44,220 nucleotides of DNA from Isotricha intestinalis (GCA_023807065.1 JAJJLU010003628.1:1-44220); one strand, 5' to 3'. Positions 21,126 through 32,051 are shown, numbered from the stretch's first letter. The notes: generated by a model from the sequence alone, not told the origin. Program-made: numbers and translations.

Positions 21126-21203
21126 CATAAAAGAAAAAAATATATTATTGAATATAATAATGTAATATAATGGTATATTAAATAAATTAAAAAATAAAAA
21201 AAT

Positions 21204-22019
21204 TTAATTTTCCTCAATTTCCAAAATATGTTGTGTTTTATCTTTCAACAAATAAATTTTCTTAGTTATTTTTTTTTCTTTTCCATCAACAATTTTATTA
21301 ATTTTTTCGATTTTAACACTAACAGTATCATCAGGAGCATCAGGATCATCTTCTTGAAAATCATTAACGATTTTTTTTTTATAAAAAGTTTTTTGAATAT
21401 AATCTTGAATATAATTAATACCATCATTAGGAGGTTTTCCTAATTCTCTTAATCCTTTACAATAAACAAAAACAGCACAAACATTAAAGTCTCTGTGTTT
21501 CCCAAAAGCAATTCCTGAGAATTTATAAGTAGAACTGAATAAATTACATCTTTGATATCTTTCACTAATTCCATCATCAACAAGTAAATTAATAATAATA
21601 TTTTCAGGTTCACAAAATCCAAAATCAATACTTTCAGCACAAGCACCATCCCATTCAATATATTTTTCAATTCTATCAGTTAAATTGTTATTATCACTTC
21701 CTTCATGTGTTGTTAATCCATTTTTGCCTATGTCATTTACATGGTCTAATGCACTCTGACTTAATTCTTTGCTGTATTCATATTCTGGGAGACTACGTTG
21801 ATTTGATAAAAAATTTATGGCCTCTTTTACTGCTGATACTCCTTCAAATGTACGTAAGGGATTTTCGTTTAATAAATATAATGTGTTTTGACGAAATTTT
21901 GATAACCAATTTTCAAGTTTGGGAATGTAACTTTTAGGGTTTGTTCTTATTTTGTTCTGCTCTTCAAATAATTTTTTTGATATTAAAGGGAAGTCTAACT
22001 TTTGAAGGGGAGATGACAT
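21204..22019 (-). CDS. CAP (SCP/PR-1-like) domain protein without signal peptide
   Basis: A 271-residue protein with one CAP domain at about 12-192: LFEEQNKIRTNPKSYIPKLE is helix 1, ALDHVNDIGKNGLTTHEGSD carries the first cavity His (His105), ACAESIDFG the conserved Glu (Glu129, usual gEni), and LLVDDGISERYQRCNLF the second motif. In most CAP proteins that motif reads GHRxNLF; here it is YQR (155-157), so the second His is lost. The N-terminus MSSPLQKLDFPLISKK is not a signal peptide, unlike secreted family members, so an intracellular protein is likely. The last 80 residues form a Lys/Glu-rich tail (VKIEKINKIVDGKEKKITKK). CAP proteins bind lipids or act in adhesion and signalling; the exact role is unknown. 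Confidence 0.88.
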   Translation of the reverse strand: MSSPLQKLDFPLISKKLFEEQNKIRTNPKSYIPKLENWLSKFRQNTLYLLNENPLRTFEGVSAVKEAINFLSNQRSLPEYEYSKELSQSALDHVNDIGKNGLTTHEGSDNNNLTDRIEKYIEWDGACAESIDFGFCEPENIIINLLVDDGISERYQRCNLFSSTYKFSGIAFGKHRDFNVCAVFVYCKGLRELGKPPNDGINYIQDYIQKTFYKKKIVNDFQEDDPDAPDDTVSVKIEKINKIVDGKEKKITKKIYLLKDKTQHILEIEEN

Positions 22020-22379
22020 TTATTTTCCTTATTTTTTTAAATTTTTGAAAATTTTTATTTTTTATTTTATTTTTTTGGGTTTTTTTTAAATTATAAATAT
22101 AAAGGAAAAAGTATTTGATTAGTTTATTATGAATATTTATGCAATAATAATAATTTTTTTTTAAAAATATTAAAAGTTTAAATAAGAAAATGATATTTAA
22201 TTATAAAATTTTTCCAACTTTTTTCCAATTTTCCAACTTTTAATTTTTCCAAATCAATCTTCATGATATTTGGATTTTTTAATATTTTTACTTTCTTTGT
22301 TGGTTTTCTTCTTCTATTCATTTTTGTTTTATATAATTATTATATTCTTTTCTTAAGTAAAAACATCTAAATTTACTTT

Positions 22380-22840
22380 GAATTTTTCAAGATGATAAAT
22401 TATATATCATCTATTCCCCAAGAGGATTTCATATTTCAATCACATTTAACAAACTCATTTATCCGAAAGTTTTATTAAAACCTTTTGGAAAAAGGAAAGT
22501 TTCAATGCTAAATAAAAACTTCCTTTAGGTTCAGAATATTACTTTCAGTTTTTCCAAGAAAAATACTATTTTTTCTTTATGAACAAAAAATACTTTGAAC
22601 ATAAGAAGATTGATCATCAAAAGAATAAATAATTTTATATATATCTGAGACTAAATATTATTTTAAAAATATTTTATATCCTCCTGGTAATCACCATATA
22701 ATTAAAACATAATATTTTATCTTCTCCTAATATTGGATTCCCTTTTGCCTTCTTTTTTAATGAATATTTTAATTTTATTTTTTACAATTACTTTAGGAAA
22801 TCTTTTATTTCTGGTAAATCTATTTTACTTGTTTTATTTC
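22380..22840 (-). pseudogene. Eroded inosine triphosphate pyrophosphatase (HAM1/ITPA) gene copy
   Basis: The minus strand carries, in the family's order but in several frames and with stops: IDLPEIKDFLK (22797-22827, the kIDLPElQ strand of HAM1), GNPILGEDKILCFN (usual gPvlvEDtsLcFnAl), LPGGYKIFLK (22690-22661, usual LPGpYiKwFl), DIYKIIYSFDDQSSYVQSIF (usual gFeDksAyA), FLGKTESNI (usual GkteG.I) and FPKGFNKTFG (about 22463-22492, usual f.PdGydkTfaEM). ITPA hydrolyses non-canonical dITP/ITP/XTP. At least two frame changes and many stops make this copy non-functional. The flanks (22020-22379 and 22841-23126) show nothing else. Confidence 0.72.
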
Positions 22841-23126
22841 TAATTTTTTTTTTTCTTTGGTTGTTTACTTTATATTTAAGATTTTTAGCTCAATTTTCTT
22901 TTTTATTTTCATGGTTTTTCTTCTTGAATTTTTCATTTTAATGCAAAAAATTATTTTTCAGTTTTTTTAAATTTTGGAAAATTTAATTAAAAGATAATAA
23001 ATTTATATATTTTTTTAAAGAGATTATAAAGATTTTATTTCAATATTATTTTTGTTAATTCTATTTATTCTTGTTATTTGGGATTTATTTGTAAAATAAA
23101 TAAAAAAAAAGAAATTAAAAGTTTTT

Positions 23127-23930
23127 TTATTGAATTATAATTTCCTCTTTACAAAAGGGACAATTTTTTTCTTTTGACAACCAAATATCAATACATTTAA
23201 TGTGAAATAAATGATTGCAATTTAACTTTTTTATTTCATCACCTTTTTTAATATCATCTTGGCAAATAACACAATTAACATTATCATCTAAATTATATTT
23301 TTCACTTTTAATTTTATTAATATCTTCTTTTTTAAATCCTTTATTAACATAACCAATTTTATCTTCTAAAGCTAATAATTCTTCATAGGTCATATTATCT
23401 ATATTAAGAGTGTTATCATTTAAACTTTTTAAAATTTGATTATTCATTTCTACAAAATAATGATATAATAAAGTTTCTTTTCCAACTCTATTCTCTTCTT
23501 TAGATAAATTTTCTATTTGTTCTTTAAATTGTGAGACTAGATTATTTAAATTTACATTTTCTTTTTTAAGTTTTTTTATTTCTTCTTTTGATTTTGTATA
23601 TTCAATATTTTTTTTATTTAATTCTTCTTTTAACTTTTTAATTTCATTTTTTAATGTTTCAACCTTTTTTTTTTGATATGTTCTTTTATAATTTGAATCT
23701 CTTCCTTTAAAATTTGAAATTGAAGTATTTAAAACTTTGAATTCAATGTTTTTATTATTTTTTTGTTTAATTGATTTATTTTTTATTAATTCAATTGGAG
23801 TAAAACTTCTTTGAAATTGAACTCTTTGTTTTATTCGTGATTTACATCTATTTTTTTTAATTTTAGATATATTTATCAAATATAAAAATGGATTATACTG
23901 TTTAGGTTTATTAAATTCTTTTTTCATCAT
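23127..23930 (-). CDS. RING-H2 finger protein with coiled coil, probable E3 ubiquitin ligase
   Basis: A 267-residue protein. The N-terminal 75 residues are basic. A heptad-rich coiled coil covers about 85-150 (KVETLKNEIKKLKEELNKKN and following). The C-terminus is a complete RING-H2 finger of C3H2C3 type: Cys220, Cys223, Cys238, His240, His243, Cys246, Cys257 and Cys260, with the Ile after Cys-x (CVIC), IDIWL and the Pro of CPFC that commonly contact an E2 enzyme. It therefore most likely transfers ubiquitin from an E2 to substrates recruited by the coiled coil. There is no membrane segment. The start is the first ATG; a second Met follows directly (MM). Confidence 0.9.
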   Translation of the reverse strand: MMKKEFNKPKQYNPFLYLINISKIKKNRCKSRIKQRVQFQRSFTPIELIKNKSIKQKNNKNIEFKVLNTSISNFKGRDSNYKRTYQKKKVETLKNEIKKLKEELNKKNIEYTKSKEEIKKLKKENVNLNNLVSQFKEQIENLSKEENRVGKETLLYHYFVEMNNQILKSLNDNTLNIDNMTYEELLALEDKIGYVNKGFKKEDINKIKSEKYNLDDNVNCVICQDDIKKGDEIKKLNCNHLFHIKCIDIWLSKEKNCPFCKEEIIIQ

Positions 23931-24128
23931 CCTATGAATTTTATTTATTATTTTTAATTCTTTTTAATTCAAATTACTTTAAAAAATAATAAATATTAAA
24001 TTAAATATTTATTCATTGAATTAATTTATTATTTTTATTTAATATATTTAATGTATTTAGACTAATAATATATTTTAACTTATAAATTTTCCATTATAAA
24101 TAATTTTGGATGAATGAATAACAATTAA

Positions 24129-24800
24129 TTATCTACGTTCAATATCTACTAAATTATAATTACAAGTTTTAGTTTTATTACTAATTTTATCACATAAAAT
24201 AATAGGATCTTTATTTAAATTAATTGTTGGTTTTAAAAATAACTAACTAATATGAATAATAGCTCTTTTTTTTAGAATGACTAACTTTAATTCATTAAAA
24301 TATGATAGCAGGATAATAAACATGTCTCCCAAAAACTATATCAATTATTCCTTTGAAATTCCATTATATATTGGTGTAATTCATTTCTTGAATATTACAA
24401 GATATTGAATTATGAATTTGAGATATGTTATAAAAGTTTATTTCTTAAACATTATATTAACATTCTATTCCATAATAAATTCTTAATATTACTGAATTCA
24501 GTTATCTTATTCTAAAAATTTTATATTTCACTTATAATACGAACATTTGAAATATAATGCAACTCCTCCTAAATATTTATCTCCAATATCAAAATATATA
24601 TATAAATAATCCTCCATTCTTTCCTAAAAGGTCTATATGTGCTGATGAAAGAGAAACTCAAACATGAAAATTAGATAAAGATGAAAAAACCTTTAAAATC
24701 ATATCATAAAAAAATTTATTGTGTTTGTCTTTTGAGATTGATGTTAATAATCTCCCAAATTAATATTTTTTATTATTTAATCCTAATATTGTTAAGAGAA
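24129..24800 (-). pseudogene. Eroded protein-coding relic, family unknown
   Basis: The minus strand reads in order, through several frame changes: SKDKHNKFFYDMILKVFSSL, VSLSSAHIDLLGKNGGLFIY, DIGDKYLGGVALYFKCSYYK, FYNISQIHNSISCNIQEMNY, WNFKGIIDIVFGRHVYYPA, FNELKLVILKKRAIIHIS, and a clean C-terminal segment starting LFLKPTINLNKDPIILCDK and ending VDIERR before the TAA at 24131-24129. The pieces are collinear and protein-like, so this is probably one dead gene. I see no GT-AG introns at the breaks. I cannot name the family. Sequence from 23931 to 24128 and 24801 to 24935 shows only A/T-rich spacer. Confidence 0.45.
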
Positions 24801-24935
24801 TAAATAAATAAATGAAAACATATACCATTAATTAATGGGAAATTAATTTATTAAAATATTTATTTTTTATGATTTTTTTATTTGAAAAATATATATATTA
24901 AAAGTATTTATAAGTTTTTAGTGGAATAAGAAATT

Positions 24936-27900
24936 TTAATGTTCATTTGTTTTTTCTAGCCATGCTTCTAAATCAGGTGTATTAAATATTATATTAGTTG
25001 GAATAATTTGAATAAAACTTTTTGATACTAAAAGCAACTTTTCAAAATATTTTTTTAAATAAAATGTTATATAGAATAAATTTAAAATAACCCAAATAAT
25101 CAAACTACAACAAACAATAAGACATTTTATTTTAGAAATTTTAATTTCATTTACTAAAATATTTTCAATAGTTTTTTCAAATCTTTCATAAACATTTATA
25201 TACAATTGTTTAAAAACAAGTAAAACTCTTATATAATCATCTCCAATCATAAATTCTAATAAATTGAAATTTTCATTCCCATATTTAGAATCAATTTCAT
25301 ATTCTAATAAATCAATATTTCTTATAAGAAATTGCTTAACAGCTTCAGTACTATTTAAGTCAATTACAGTAGGATTTTCAATACATGAAGTATAATTTTC
25401 ACTTGATTTATCAAATAAAGCATAACATGCGTCTAATTTAAAACCATTATAATAAAAGTCATTAAAAATTTTTGATTTTTTTAAAATTATAAATAAATTT
25501 TCAGATAATGATTCATTAATAATGGTGGATAAATCTATACTATATATACTTGGATAATCTAATATTTTGCATTTTAATTTATATAATAGGATAGATGTAT
25601 AAAAAAATTTTTGAAGAATGTAAGATTCTGATTGGATTAAATTTGAATTATCATTAATAATATTTTTTGGATTATAATAAATAAAAACCATAAAAATAGA
25701 CATTATAATTAAATTTAGAAAAAAAAACATAAGTATAAAACTTTGAAACTTTAATTTTTGGAATTTTTGAGTTTCAATAAAATAATTTTGTTCTGAATTA
25801 TTAGATTTATTTTTTTCTTCATTTGTATATAAACCATTAATATTTTGAGATTTTTTATTTTCATTTAATAATAATTTTACTTGAATAGCTTTATCATCAT
25901 TTTCTTCTAATTTAAATCTAGATTTCACAACATTTTTAAAACCATTAATATTTGAAATAATATTTGAAATACTATTTTGATTAATTTTTGTTACTTTTTT
26001 AATTCCAACTGCTAAATACTTTTTAGTAATTAATATAATATATAAAAACCAAATTGCTATGATTCCGAACATTCCACATAAAGTTAAAATTGAACTTTTA
26101 ATATGATCGAATTGAATGTCATTGAATTTTAAAATTGCCTTTAATAAATGTGGAATATTGGAGAAAATGATAGGGAAAACATTGAAATTCATTTCATGAA
26201 TTGCCATATAATGAGAATATAATATGTTTTGTTCTTCATCATCAGTATAATTATTTAAATTTAAATGAAATAAATAAAATGCATTATACATTGAAGAAGC
26301 TATCATAAAAGGAAAATATTCTGTATCTGAAAAAGGTAGATTAAAGAAATAATTTAAATTTACTTTCTTCCAAAAAAAGTTTCTTTTATTAAAATACTTT
26401 GCAACATTTTTTTCAATAAAATTCAAATAAGATACAACATTATTATAACATTTTGGAATATTATTTCTTGAATGTTTTATAAATTCAGCTTCATTATCAA
26501 ATCCAAAAGTTATATTAAATGGTTTACTTAATTTATGATTATTATATATAGCAATAAAATCTAATTCTGTATTCAAAATATTTATTATTTCAATTTGGAT
26601 TTTAAAAACAATAGAACTAAAGTTTCTAGTTTTTATTAATTCATTTCCAATATGATTTAAATATACAATAATTGTAATTGAAAAAACAATAACAGTAATT
26701 AACCAAAATATAGGTATTATTTTGAAATATTTTATGGTATAAAAATTATCTGCATTTTGAAGTAAATTTATTCTTGATTCAATTATTCTATTTAATTTAG
26801 ATAAATTTGAATTATATGATGTACCTGCTGTTTGAGATGCATTTTCATCTAAAAATTGTTGTGATGAGTCTTTTATATTTTTACCATGAACTCTACTTTT
26901 TGATTGAATATCACGAAATTTTTTTTGTAATAAATATTTGAGCATTGGATTTATTTGAGATAACGTTGGAAAATTTCTGATATTAAATTTAAAAATTTCA
27001 TTTTCTTTTTGATTTATTGTATATAATTTTTTCAATTCTGATAATTTATTTTTTTTTAATTTTAACGTAGAAAAATTCACTGGAATTGAATCTTTAGAAG
27101 TATAATCATCATCATCAATTTTAGTATCTATACATCTTATAATAAAACATATCTTTTCATTATCATAAAAATATTTTTCAAAAGAGAAATTAAATTTAAA
27201 TTCAATATTTCCATCAAATGAATCTTTATCGAATAACATTTCTAATTCTTTAAATTTACCTAATTGAAATAAATTTTTATATAAATTAATTTTTCTTAAC
27301 CCTTCAATTTTAATATTTTCATATTTTCTTGGTTTTGGAATATTAGTAGTATAATCATAAATAACTATATTTGAGGGAGTAGACTTTAATTTTGGATCAT
27401 GAGAATTTTCATGAAAAATATTATTATATGCGGCTAAATTTGTAGCAGAATATTTATAAAAAGAAGAATTTTTTGTTTTTTTTTTTAAAATTAAATTACC
27501 AGAAATATGTAAATCATTATTTATTTTTGGTTTAATTAAAATATTATTATCTTCATTCAATATAGTTGATTCATTATTTTGTGATTCTATAATACTTGTT
27601 TCATTATTTAATACTGTATTATTTTCTGAATTAATTATACTTGTTTCATTAATTGTAAAGTCTTTATTATTTTGTGAAAAATTGTTTATTGATGATCCTA
27701 ATTCTTCTTCTTCTTCATTATTTTTATTTTTTGTAAAATAAGCATATTTAGATAAAAATTGAGGAAAATTCATTTGATATTCTATTTCCATATTTTCATT
27801 AATATCATCTATATTTTCCAAATCAATCTTATTATGATTGTTATTTGTATTGCTTTTTGTTGTTATATTACTTTCTTTTAAATAAACTGAATCTGAGTCA

Positions 27901-30362
27901 TTGTTTATTTCTTTTAATAAATATTCTTTTTCATCACAATCATCAATAACTGGAATTGAACTAAAAAAAAATGAATTTCTTAGAGTTTTTATTTTTTTCT
28001 TTTTTGTGTTTTTAAAAAATGTTTTATAAAAATTAATAAAATTTTTACATATCATATAAAATGGAATTTCATTTGCAATAAATAATTTCTCGTTTGTTAT
28101 TTTTAATCTTTCTGATAATTTTTTACTCATTCCTTGAATAATAAAATCAGAATTTATTAAAATTAAATCATTATTTTTTTCTAAATTAAACATACCAACA
28201 TAATATAAATAATCATTTAACATAGGAAAAATTTTAATGTTTTTTTGTAATTGAATGATTGAATTATTTTTATCTAATCCAAAAACTTTAAAATTTCCTT
28301 TATCAATAATTTTCTTATATCCAACGTCAAAATATCTTTTCATAACAAAATCATGTACCTCAGCAAAAATTTTTGGCATAAATTCAGTAATATTTTTTCC
28401 TTTTATTTTCTCAAAATTCATTTGAAAAATATTTGCAAAAGCATAATTTGCTTTTTCAATTATACCTTCTTTTCCTCTATCACCATTAACAATTATTATT
28501 CCTGTATTTTTATTAAATAATATATTATAATAATTTTCAACTATATTTTCAGTTGAAATTTCTTTCTTTTTTTTATGGTTCTCTAATTCATTTTTTAATT
28601 TTTGATCATCATTAATTTCATTTATATAATCATAATATAATAAAAAATAAGAATTAATTCCAGAATAAATTTTAAACATTTCATTCCATAAATTTTTTAT
28701 TGTGTTTTTTGAATCATTAATTTTTTGAATTAAGTCAATAACATGATTTATATCAATTAATTCTGAATTTTTTTTTGATGAAAAACATTCCCAAAACTCT
28801 ACACTTAATTCAAGATCATTATAAATTTCTCTAGAAAATTGTTTTGCAATATCATGATATTTATAATAAAAAGTCATATTTAAATCTACTAAATCAGAAC
28901 AAGGTTCATCTTCTTGTTTTAAATGTTCATATAATTTATATGAAATTATCATTTTTAATCTTTCTAATAAATATTTTTCTTTTAAATTCAATTTCATTTT
29001 TTTTGCTTTTTCATAATGATAAATACTTAAACAAACATTACCAATAACTTCTAAATAATAATGAGATAAATTTATAATTAATTCAGGAATAAAATATTCA
29101 ATTTTAACATAATATCCAATAATGACTACAATAAAAAATTTTAAAAATATTTTATCATTAATAAAACTTTTACTTCTATCTGACCATGCATTTTCAATAG
29201 GAAGATAAATATTTTCTTTTGTTTTTGATAAACAATTATTATTTGGACATTCAATAGAATGAATTTCCATTATTCCAATTAAAAGAGATTTTGCATCTTG
29301 ATTTTCATTTGAGAGACTTATTAAATCCATTAAATATTTTACATAATATAAAATGTAGTATTTGTTTTTTATTTTATAATATGGTGTTTCTTTTATAATA
29401 TTATCAGTAAAATAAAATAATAATTTTTTAAAAAAAATCCCTATAAAAAAACATGATATTATAAATATTAAACCTTTTTGACTCATATCAAAAAAATAAA
29501 AAAAAAAAAAATAAATTGAAGCATATAAATTTAAACAATACGATAATCCAAGAGTAAAATTTACTGTTTGATTATAATATATTAATCTTTTTAAATAATA
29601 GATAAAAATTAAAGCTGACATAATAAAATTAATTAAAAAAAAAAATCCTCGATGAATTTCTTCAATCCACCCTAAAATAAAAGATGATATTATTGAATAT
29701 AAATGTTGAAAAATAATTATATTACTTGATAAACAACTAAAAGAAGAGACAGAAATAAATAAATTATCTTCATAAAAGAAATGAATAAAAAACATGAAAA
29801 TTTGAGAAAAAAAAAGTGTTAAAATAGATATTATAAAAGGTCCAATATTATTACTTTGATTACATTTAATTTCTTTAATATATAAATTATAATCTTTTTT
29901 GAAACATATCATATGAGTAAAAAAATCTAAAGAAATATTTGATAAAAAGTAAAGATTAAGTTTGATTAAAAAATTCAAAATGTTCAAGAAATTATCATAA
30001 TTTTGTCTCCTTGAAGTGATTAATAAAGAATATATAAAAAATGAAAAAAAAAAAAAATAGTAAATAAATAATACATATATTGAAAAAATATAATAGTTTT
30101 TATTGGAGAAAAAAAGTGATTTAATTCTTGTCATTTTTTCAATTAAATTTAAAATTTTATCTGAAATATTATTTTCAATATCAAATACACCTACTTTTTC
30201 CGTAAAATAAATTGAGATATTTTGTATTGTTGATATAATAATAAATAATAAATTTTCAAAACCATTTGATTGATTATTAATTAATTTATTCATAAGAATT
30301 ATAAATTTTTTTTGTAAATTTAATTCATCTTTCATATATAATTCAAGGTCTTTTATCTTCAT
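24936..30362 (-). CDS. TmcB-like multi-pass membrane protein with a PAS domain
   Basis: A 1808-residue protein. About ten hydrophobic helices fill residues 90-450 (the first is YYIFSIYVLFIYYFFFFSFF). A helical cytosolic region like the TmcB/TmcC repeat region follows (about 450-600). A PAS fold at about 605-720 holds NTGIIIVNG, IEKANYAFANIFQM and GKNITEFMPKIFAEVHDFVM. After a long Asn/Ser-rich linker with repeated NETSII units, four more helices sit near 1204, 1425, 1540 and 1750, with large loops between. This plan is that of the TmcB-like/PAS proteins, which are strongly expanded in ciliates. The family has no proven reaction, and a sensory role is inferred from the PAS fold. The frame is intact over 5.4 kb. 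No cyclase or kinase domain is seen. Confidence 0.9.
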   Translation of the reverse strand: MKIKDLELYMKDELNLQKKFIILMNKLINNQSNGFENLLFIIISTIQNISIYFTEKVGVFDIENNISDKILNLIEKMTRIKSLFFSNKNYYIFSIYVLFIYYFFFFSFFIYSLLITSRRQNYDNFLNILNFLIKLNLYFLSNISLDFFTHMICFKKDYNLYIKEIKCNQSNNIGPFIISILTLFFSQIFMFFIHFFYEDNLFISVSSFSCLSSNIIIFQHLYSIISSFILGWIEEIHRGFFFLINFIMSALIFIYYLKRLIYYNQTVNFTLGLSYCLNLYASIYFFFFYFFDMSQKGLIFIISCFFIGIFFKKLLFYFTDNIIKETPYYKIKNKYYILYYVKYLMDLISLSNENQDAKSLLIGIMEIHSIECPNNNCLSKTKENIYLPIENAWSDRSKSFINDKIFLKFFIVVIIGYYVKIEYFIPELIINLSHYYLEVIGNVCLSIYHYEKAKKMKLNLKEKYLLERLKMIISYKLYEHLKQEDEPCSDLVDLNMTFYYKYHDIAKQFSREIYNDLELSVEFWECFSSKKNSELIDINHVIDLIQKINDSKNTIKNLWNEMFKIYSGINSYFLLYYDYINEINDDQKLKNELENHKKKKEISTENIVENYYNILFNKNTGIIIVNGDRGKEGIIEKANYAFANIFQMNFEKIKGKNITEFMPKIFAEVHDFVMKRYFDVGYKKIIDKGNFKVFGLDKNNSIIQLQKNIKIFPMLNDYLYYVGMFNLEKNNDLILINSDFIIQGMSKKLSERLKITNEKLFIANEIPFYMICKNFINFYKTFFKNTKKKKIKTLRNSFFFSSIPVIDDCDEKEYLLKEINNDSDSVYLKESNITTKSNTNNNHNKIDLENIDDINENMEIEYQMNFPQFLSKYAYFTKNKNNEEEEELGSSINNFSQNNKDFTINETSIINSENNTVLNNETSIIESQNNESTILNEDNNILIKPKINNDLHISGNLILKKKTKNSSFYKYSATNLAAYNNIFHENSHDPKLKSTPSNIVIYDYTTNIPKPRKYENIKIEGLRKINLYKNLFQLGKFKELEMLFDKDSFDGNIEFKFNFSFEKYFYDNEKICFIIRCIDTKIDDDDYTSKDSIPVNFSTLKLKKNKLSELKKLYTINQKENEIFKFNIRNFPTLSQINPMLKYLLQKKFRDIQSKSRVHGKNIKDSSQQFLDENASQTAGTSYNSNLSKLNRIIESRINLLQNADNFYTIKYFKIIPIFWLITVIVFSITIIVYLNHIGNELIKTRNFSSIVFKIQIEIINILNTELDFIAIYNNHKLSKPFNITFGFDNEAEFIKHSRNNIPKCYNNVVSYLNFIEKNVAKYFNKRNFFWKKVNLNYFFNLPFSDTEYFPFMIASSMYNAFYLFHLNLNNYTDDEEQNILYSHYMAIHEMNFNVFPIIFSNIPHLLKAILKFNDIQFDHIKSSILTLCGMFGIIAIWFLYIILITKKYLAVGIKKVTKINQNSISNIISNINGFKNVVKSRFKLEENDDKAIQVKLLLNENKKSQNINGLYTNEEKNKSNNSEQNYFIETQKFQKLKFQSFILMFFFLNLIIMSIFMVFIYYNPKNIINDNSNLIQSESYILQKFFYTSILLYKLKCKILDYPSIYSIDLSTIINESLSENLFIILKKSKIFNDFYYNGFKLDACYALFDKSSENYTSCIENPTVIDLNSTEAVKQFLIRNIDLLEYEIDSKYGNENFNLLEFMIGDDYIRVLLVFKQLYINVYERFEKTIENILVNEIKISKIKCLIVCCSLIIWVILNLFYITFYLKKYFEKLLLVSKSFIQIIPTNIIFNTPDLEAWLEKTNEH

Positions 30363-30467
30363 ATTATAATTTTATTTATATTTAAATAATTAATTTAAAG
30401 AAAATATTCTATTTTTTTTAAAAAACCCAAATTAATATTTATAATAAATATTTTATTGTTTTTGAAT

Positions 30468-32051
30468 TTATAATTTATTTTGCTTAAATTCTTCTATCTC
30501 TCTATTCTCTTTTCTGTTAAGAAATTTTTTTAAAAATATATCACTCAAAGCACCTAATATAAAATAGGAAGTAAATAATTTTTCTTCAGATAAAACTTTA
30601 ATTCTAAGATTTTGTAATTGAGTAATTGAAGTATTTTTACAAAATAATTTAGAATACAAAATTTTAAAGATTTTGACTTTTTTCTCCAAAAAACTTTTAT
30701 TTAAACTATTTTTTTCTTTTAAATTCATTTTTGAAAAAATACTATCATTAACCATATTATTACGCAAAGTATTTTTTTTGAATAATTTATTATTATTTTT
30801 AGTATTATTTTTAGGAGTGTTAAAACAAAAATCATAATTATGTTTATTCTTTACAGTATTATTTCGTGTAATATTATTATCAGTTTTCATTATCATAGAA
30901 AAATTGATCATTTTTAATAATTTAAATCCTCTCGTATTATTTTTTTTTCCAAATTTATTAACTTTTTTGGTAATATCATATGATAAATCTTTAATTAAAG
31001 TAATTTCTGCAATTAAATAATTAATTAGATAACCAATAATCATTAATAATTTACTTATACCACTTATACTAGCACAAACATCTTGTATTTTTTGATATGT
31101 TCTATCATAAAATTGTTCTTGATTTTGCATCCAAAAATAAAATGAACCATAAATCCCAGTATCATTTTCTTCAATGGTAAATTTTTCATTAACATCATAA
31201 TTAAAAGATTTAATTTCAGAATTTAAATTAATAATAATTCCACTATGAGTAGTTAAATGTAAAGGATTAAAATTAAGATGATTTATAGTAAAAGAAGAAA
31301 GTACAATTTGATTTCTTACTTTATTATAAAAACGAGTTAAAGGATAATGATAATTTGTGACATCGATAAATTGATCAATAAAATATAAACTAAAACTATA
31401 AGAATCTATTCCTTTTTTATCACAAATTTTTTTTTCATAACAATTATTTTTTCCTAATTCTGAATGATTTTGACATCTTAATAAAAAAATACCGTATGTA
31501 TTTCCATTTGTATTTGAACTTCCATGAACTAAAGCAGGATAAGTAAAATTATTTTCATCATAATTTATAATTTTTTGAGTAGTTTTATTATAAAATTTAC
31601 TTATGCATAAACCTTTGTGAAATGAATCATTATATTTATCTAAATATTTTTCTAAATAACCTATATGTTTATATGTGCAATTTTCATAAATCCAATGATC
31701 ATATAAAATTATATTTATATTATCTTTTATTGTATTATATTCTTCATTTATTCCTATAACTGTAAATACTTTATTATCATATTGTTCCTCAGTTTGTTCT
31801 CCAATAACTAAAAAATGAAAAATTCCTGAATGATTAAAAGGATAAAACCCTATATCATATGTAAATTTAGTAAAATAATATGCTGTTGGATTTTTTTTTA
31901 AAAGGAAATCCATTGAAAAAACTAAACCTAATATTATTATTCCTAAATAGGTAATTATTGATAATATTCCTGAGAAAGATGATGCATGACGATCATATCC
32001 TCTGTAAAATAATGTTATTGGAGGAGAGAGATTATCTATTTTTTTTAACAT
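30468..32051 (-). CDS. Two-TM protist membrane protein of unknown function
   Basis: A 527-residue protein. After a short N-terminal tail (IDNLSPPITLFYRGYDRHAS) comes a membrane helix at about 28-50 (GILSIITYLGIIILGLVFSM). A large soluble domain (about 55-335) with Asn-x-Ser/Thr sites and paired Cys residues (CTYKH, CISKF, CQNH, CYEKKICDKK) suggests an extracellular or luminal, glycosylated, disulfide-bonded domain. A second helix lies at about 338-356 (ISKLLMIIGYLINYLIAEIT), followed by a basic cytosolic tail of about 170 residues. The same plan occurs in many ciliate transmembrane proteins without assigned function. It lies 105 bases upstream of the TmcB-like gene, on the same strand. Confidence 0.8.
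   Translation of the reverse strand: MLKKIDNLSPPITLFYRGYDRHASSFSGILSIITYLGIIILGLVFSMDFLLKKNPTAYYFTKFTYDIGFYPFNHSGIFHFLVIGEQTEEQYDNKVFTVIGINEEYNTIKDNINIILYDHWIYENCTYKHIGYLEKYLDKYNDSFHKGLCISKFYNKTTQKIINYDENNFTYPALVHGSSNTNGNTYGIFLLRCQNHSELGKNNCYEKKICDKKGIDSYSFSLYFIDQFIDVTNYHYPLTRFYNKVRNQIVLSSFTINHLNFNPLHLTTHSGIIINLNSEIKSFNYDVNEKFTIEENDTGIYGSFYFWMQNQEQFYDRTYQKIQDVCASISGISKLLMIIGYLINYLIAEITLIKDLSYDITKKVNKFGKKNNTRGFKLLKMINFSMIMKTDNNITRNNTVKNKHNYDFCFNTPKNNTKNNNKLFKKNTLRNNMVNDSIFSKMNLKEKNSLNKSFLEKKVKIFKILYSKLFCKNTSITQLQNLRIKVLSEEKLFTSYFILGALSDIFLKKFLNRKENREIEEFKQNKL

Noticed and set aside
28844..29047. Short plus-strand frames inside the TmcB-like, LRR, ferlin and other minus-strand genes
   Set aside because: They are antisense shadows rich in Leu, Ile and Phe, produced by AT-rich codons on the other strand.
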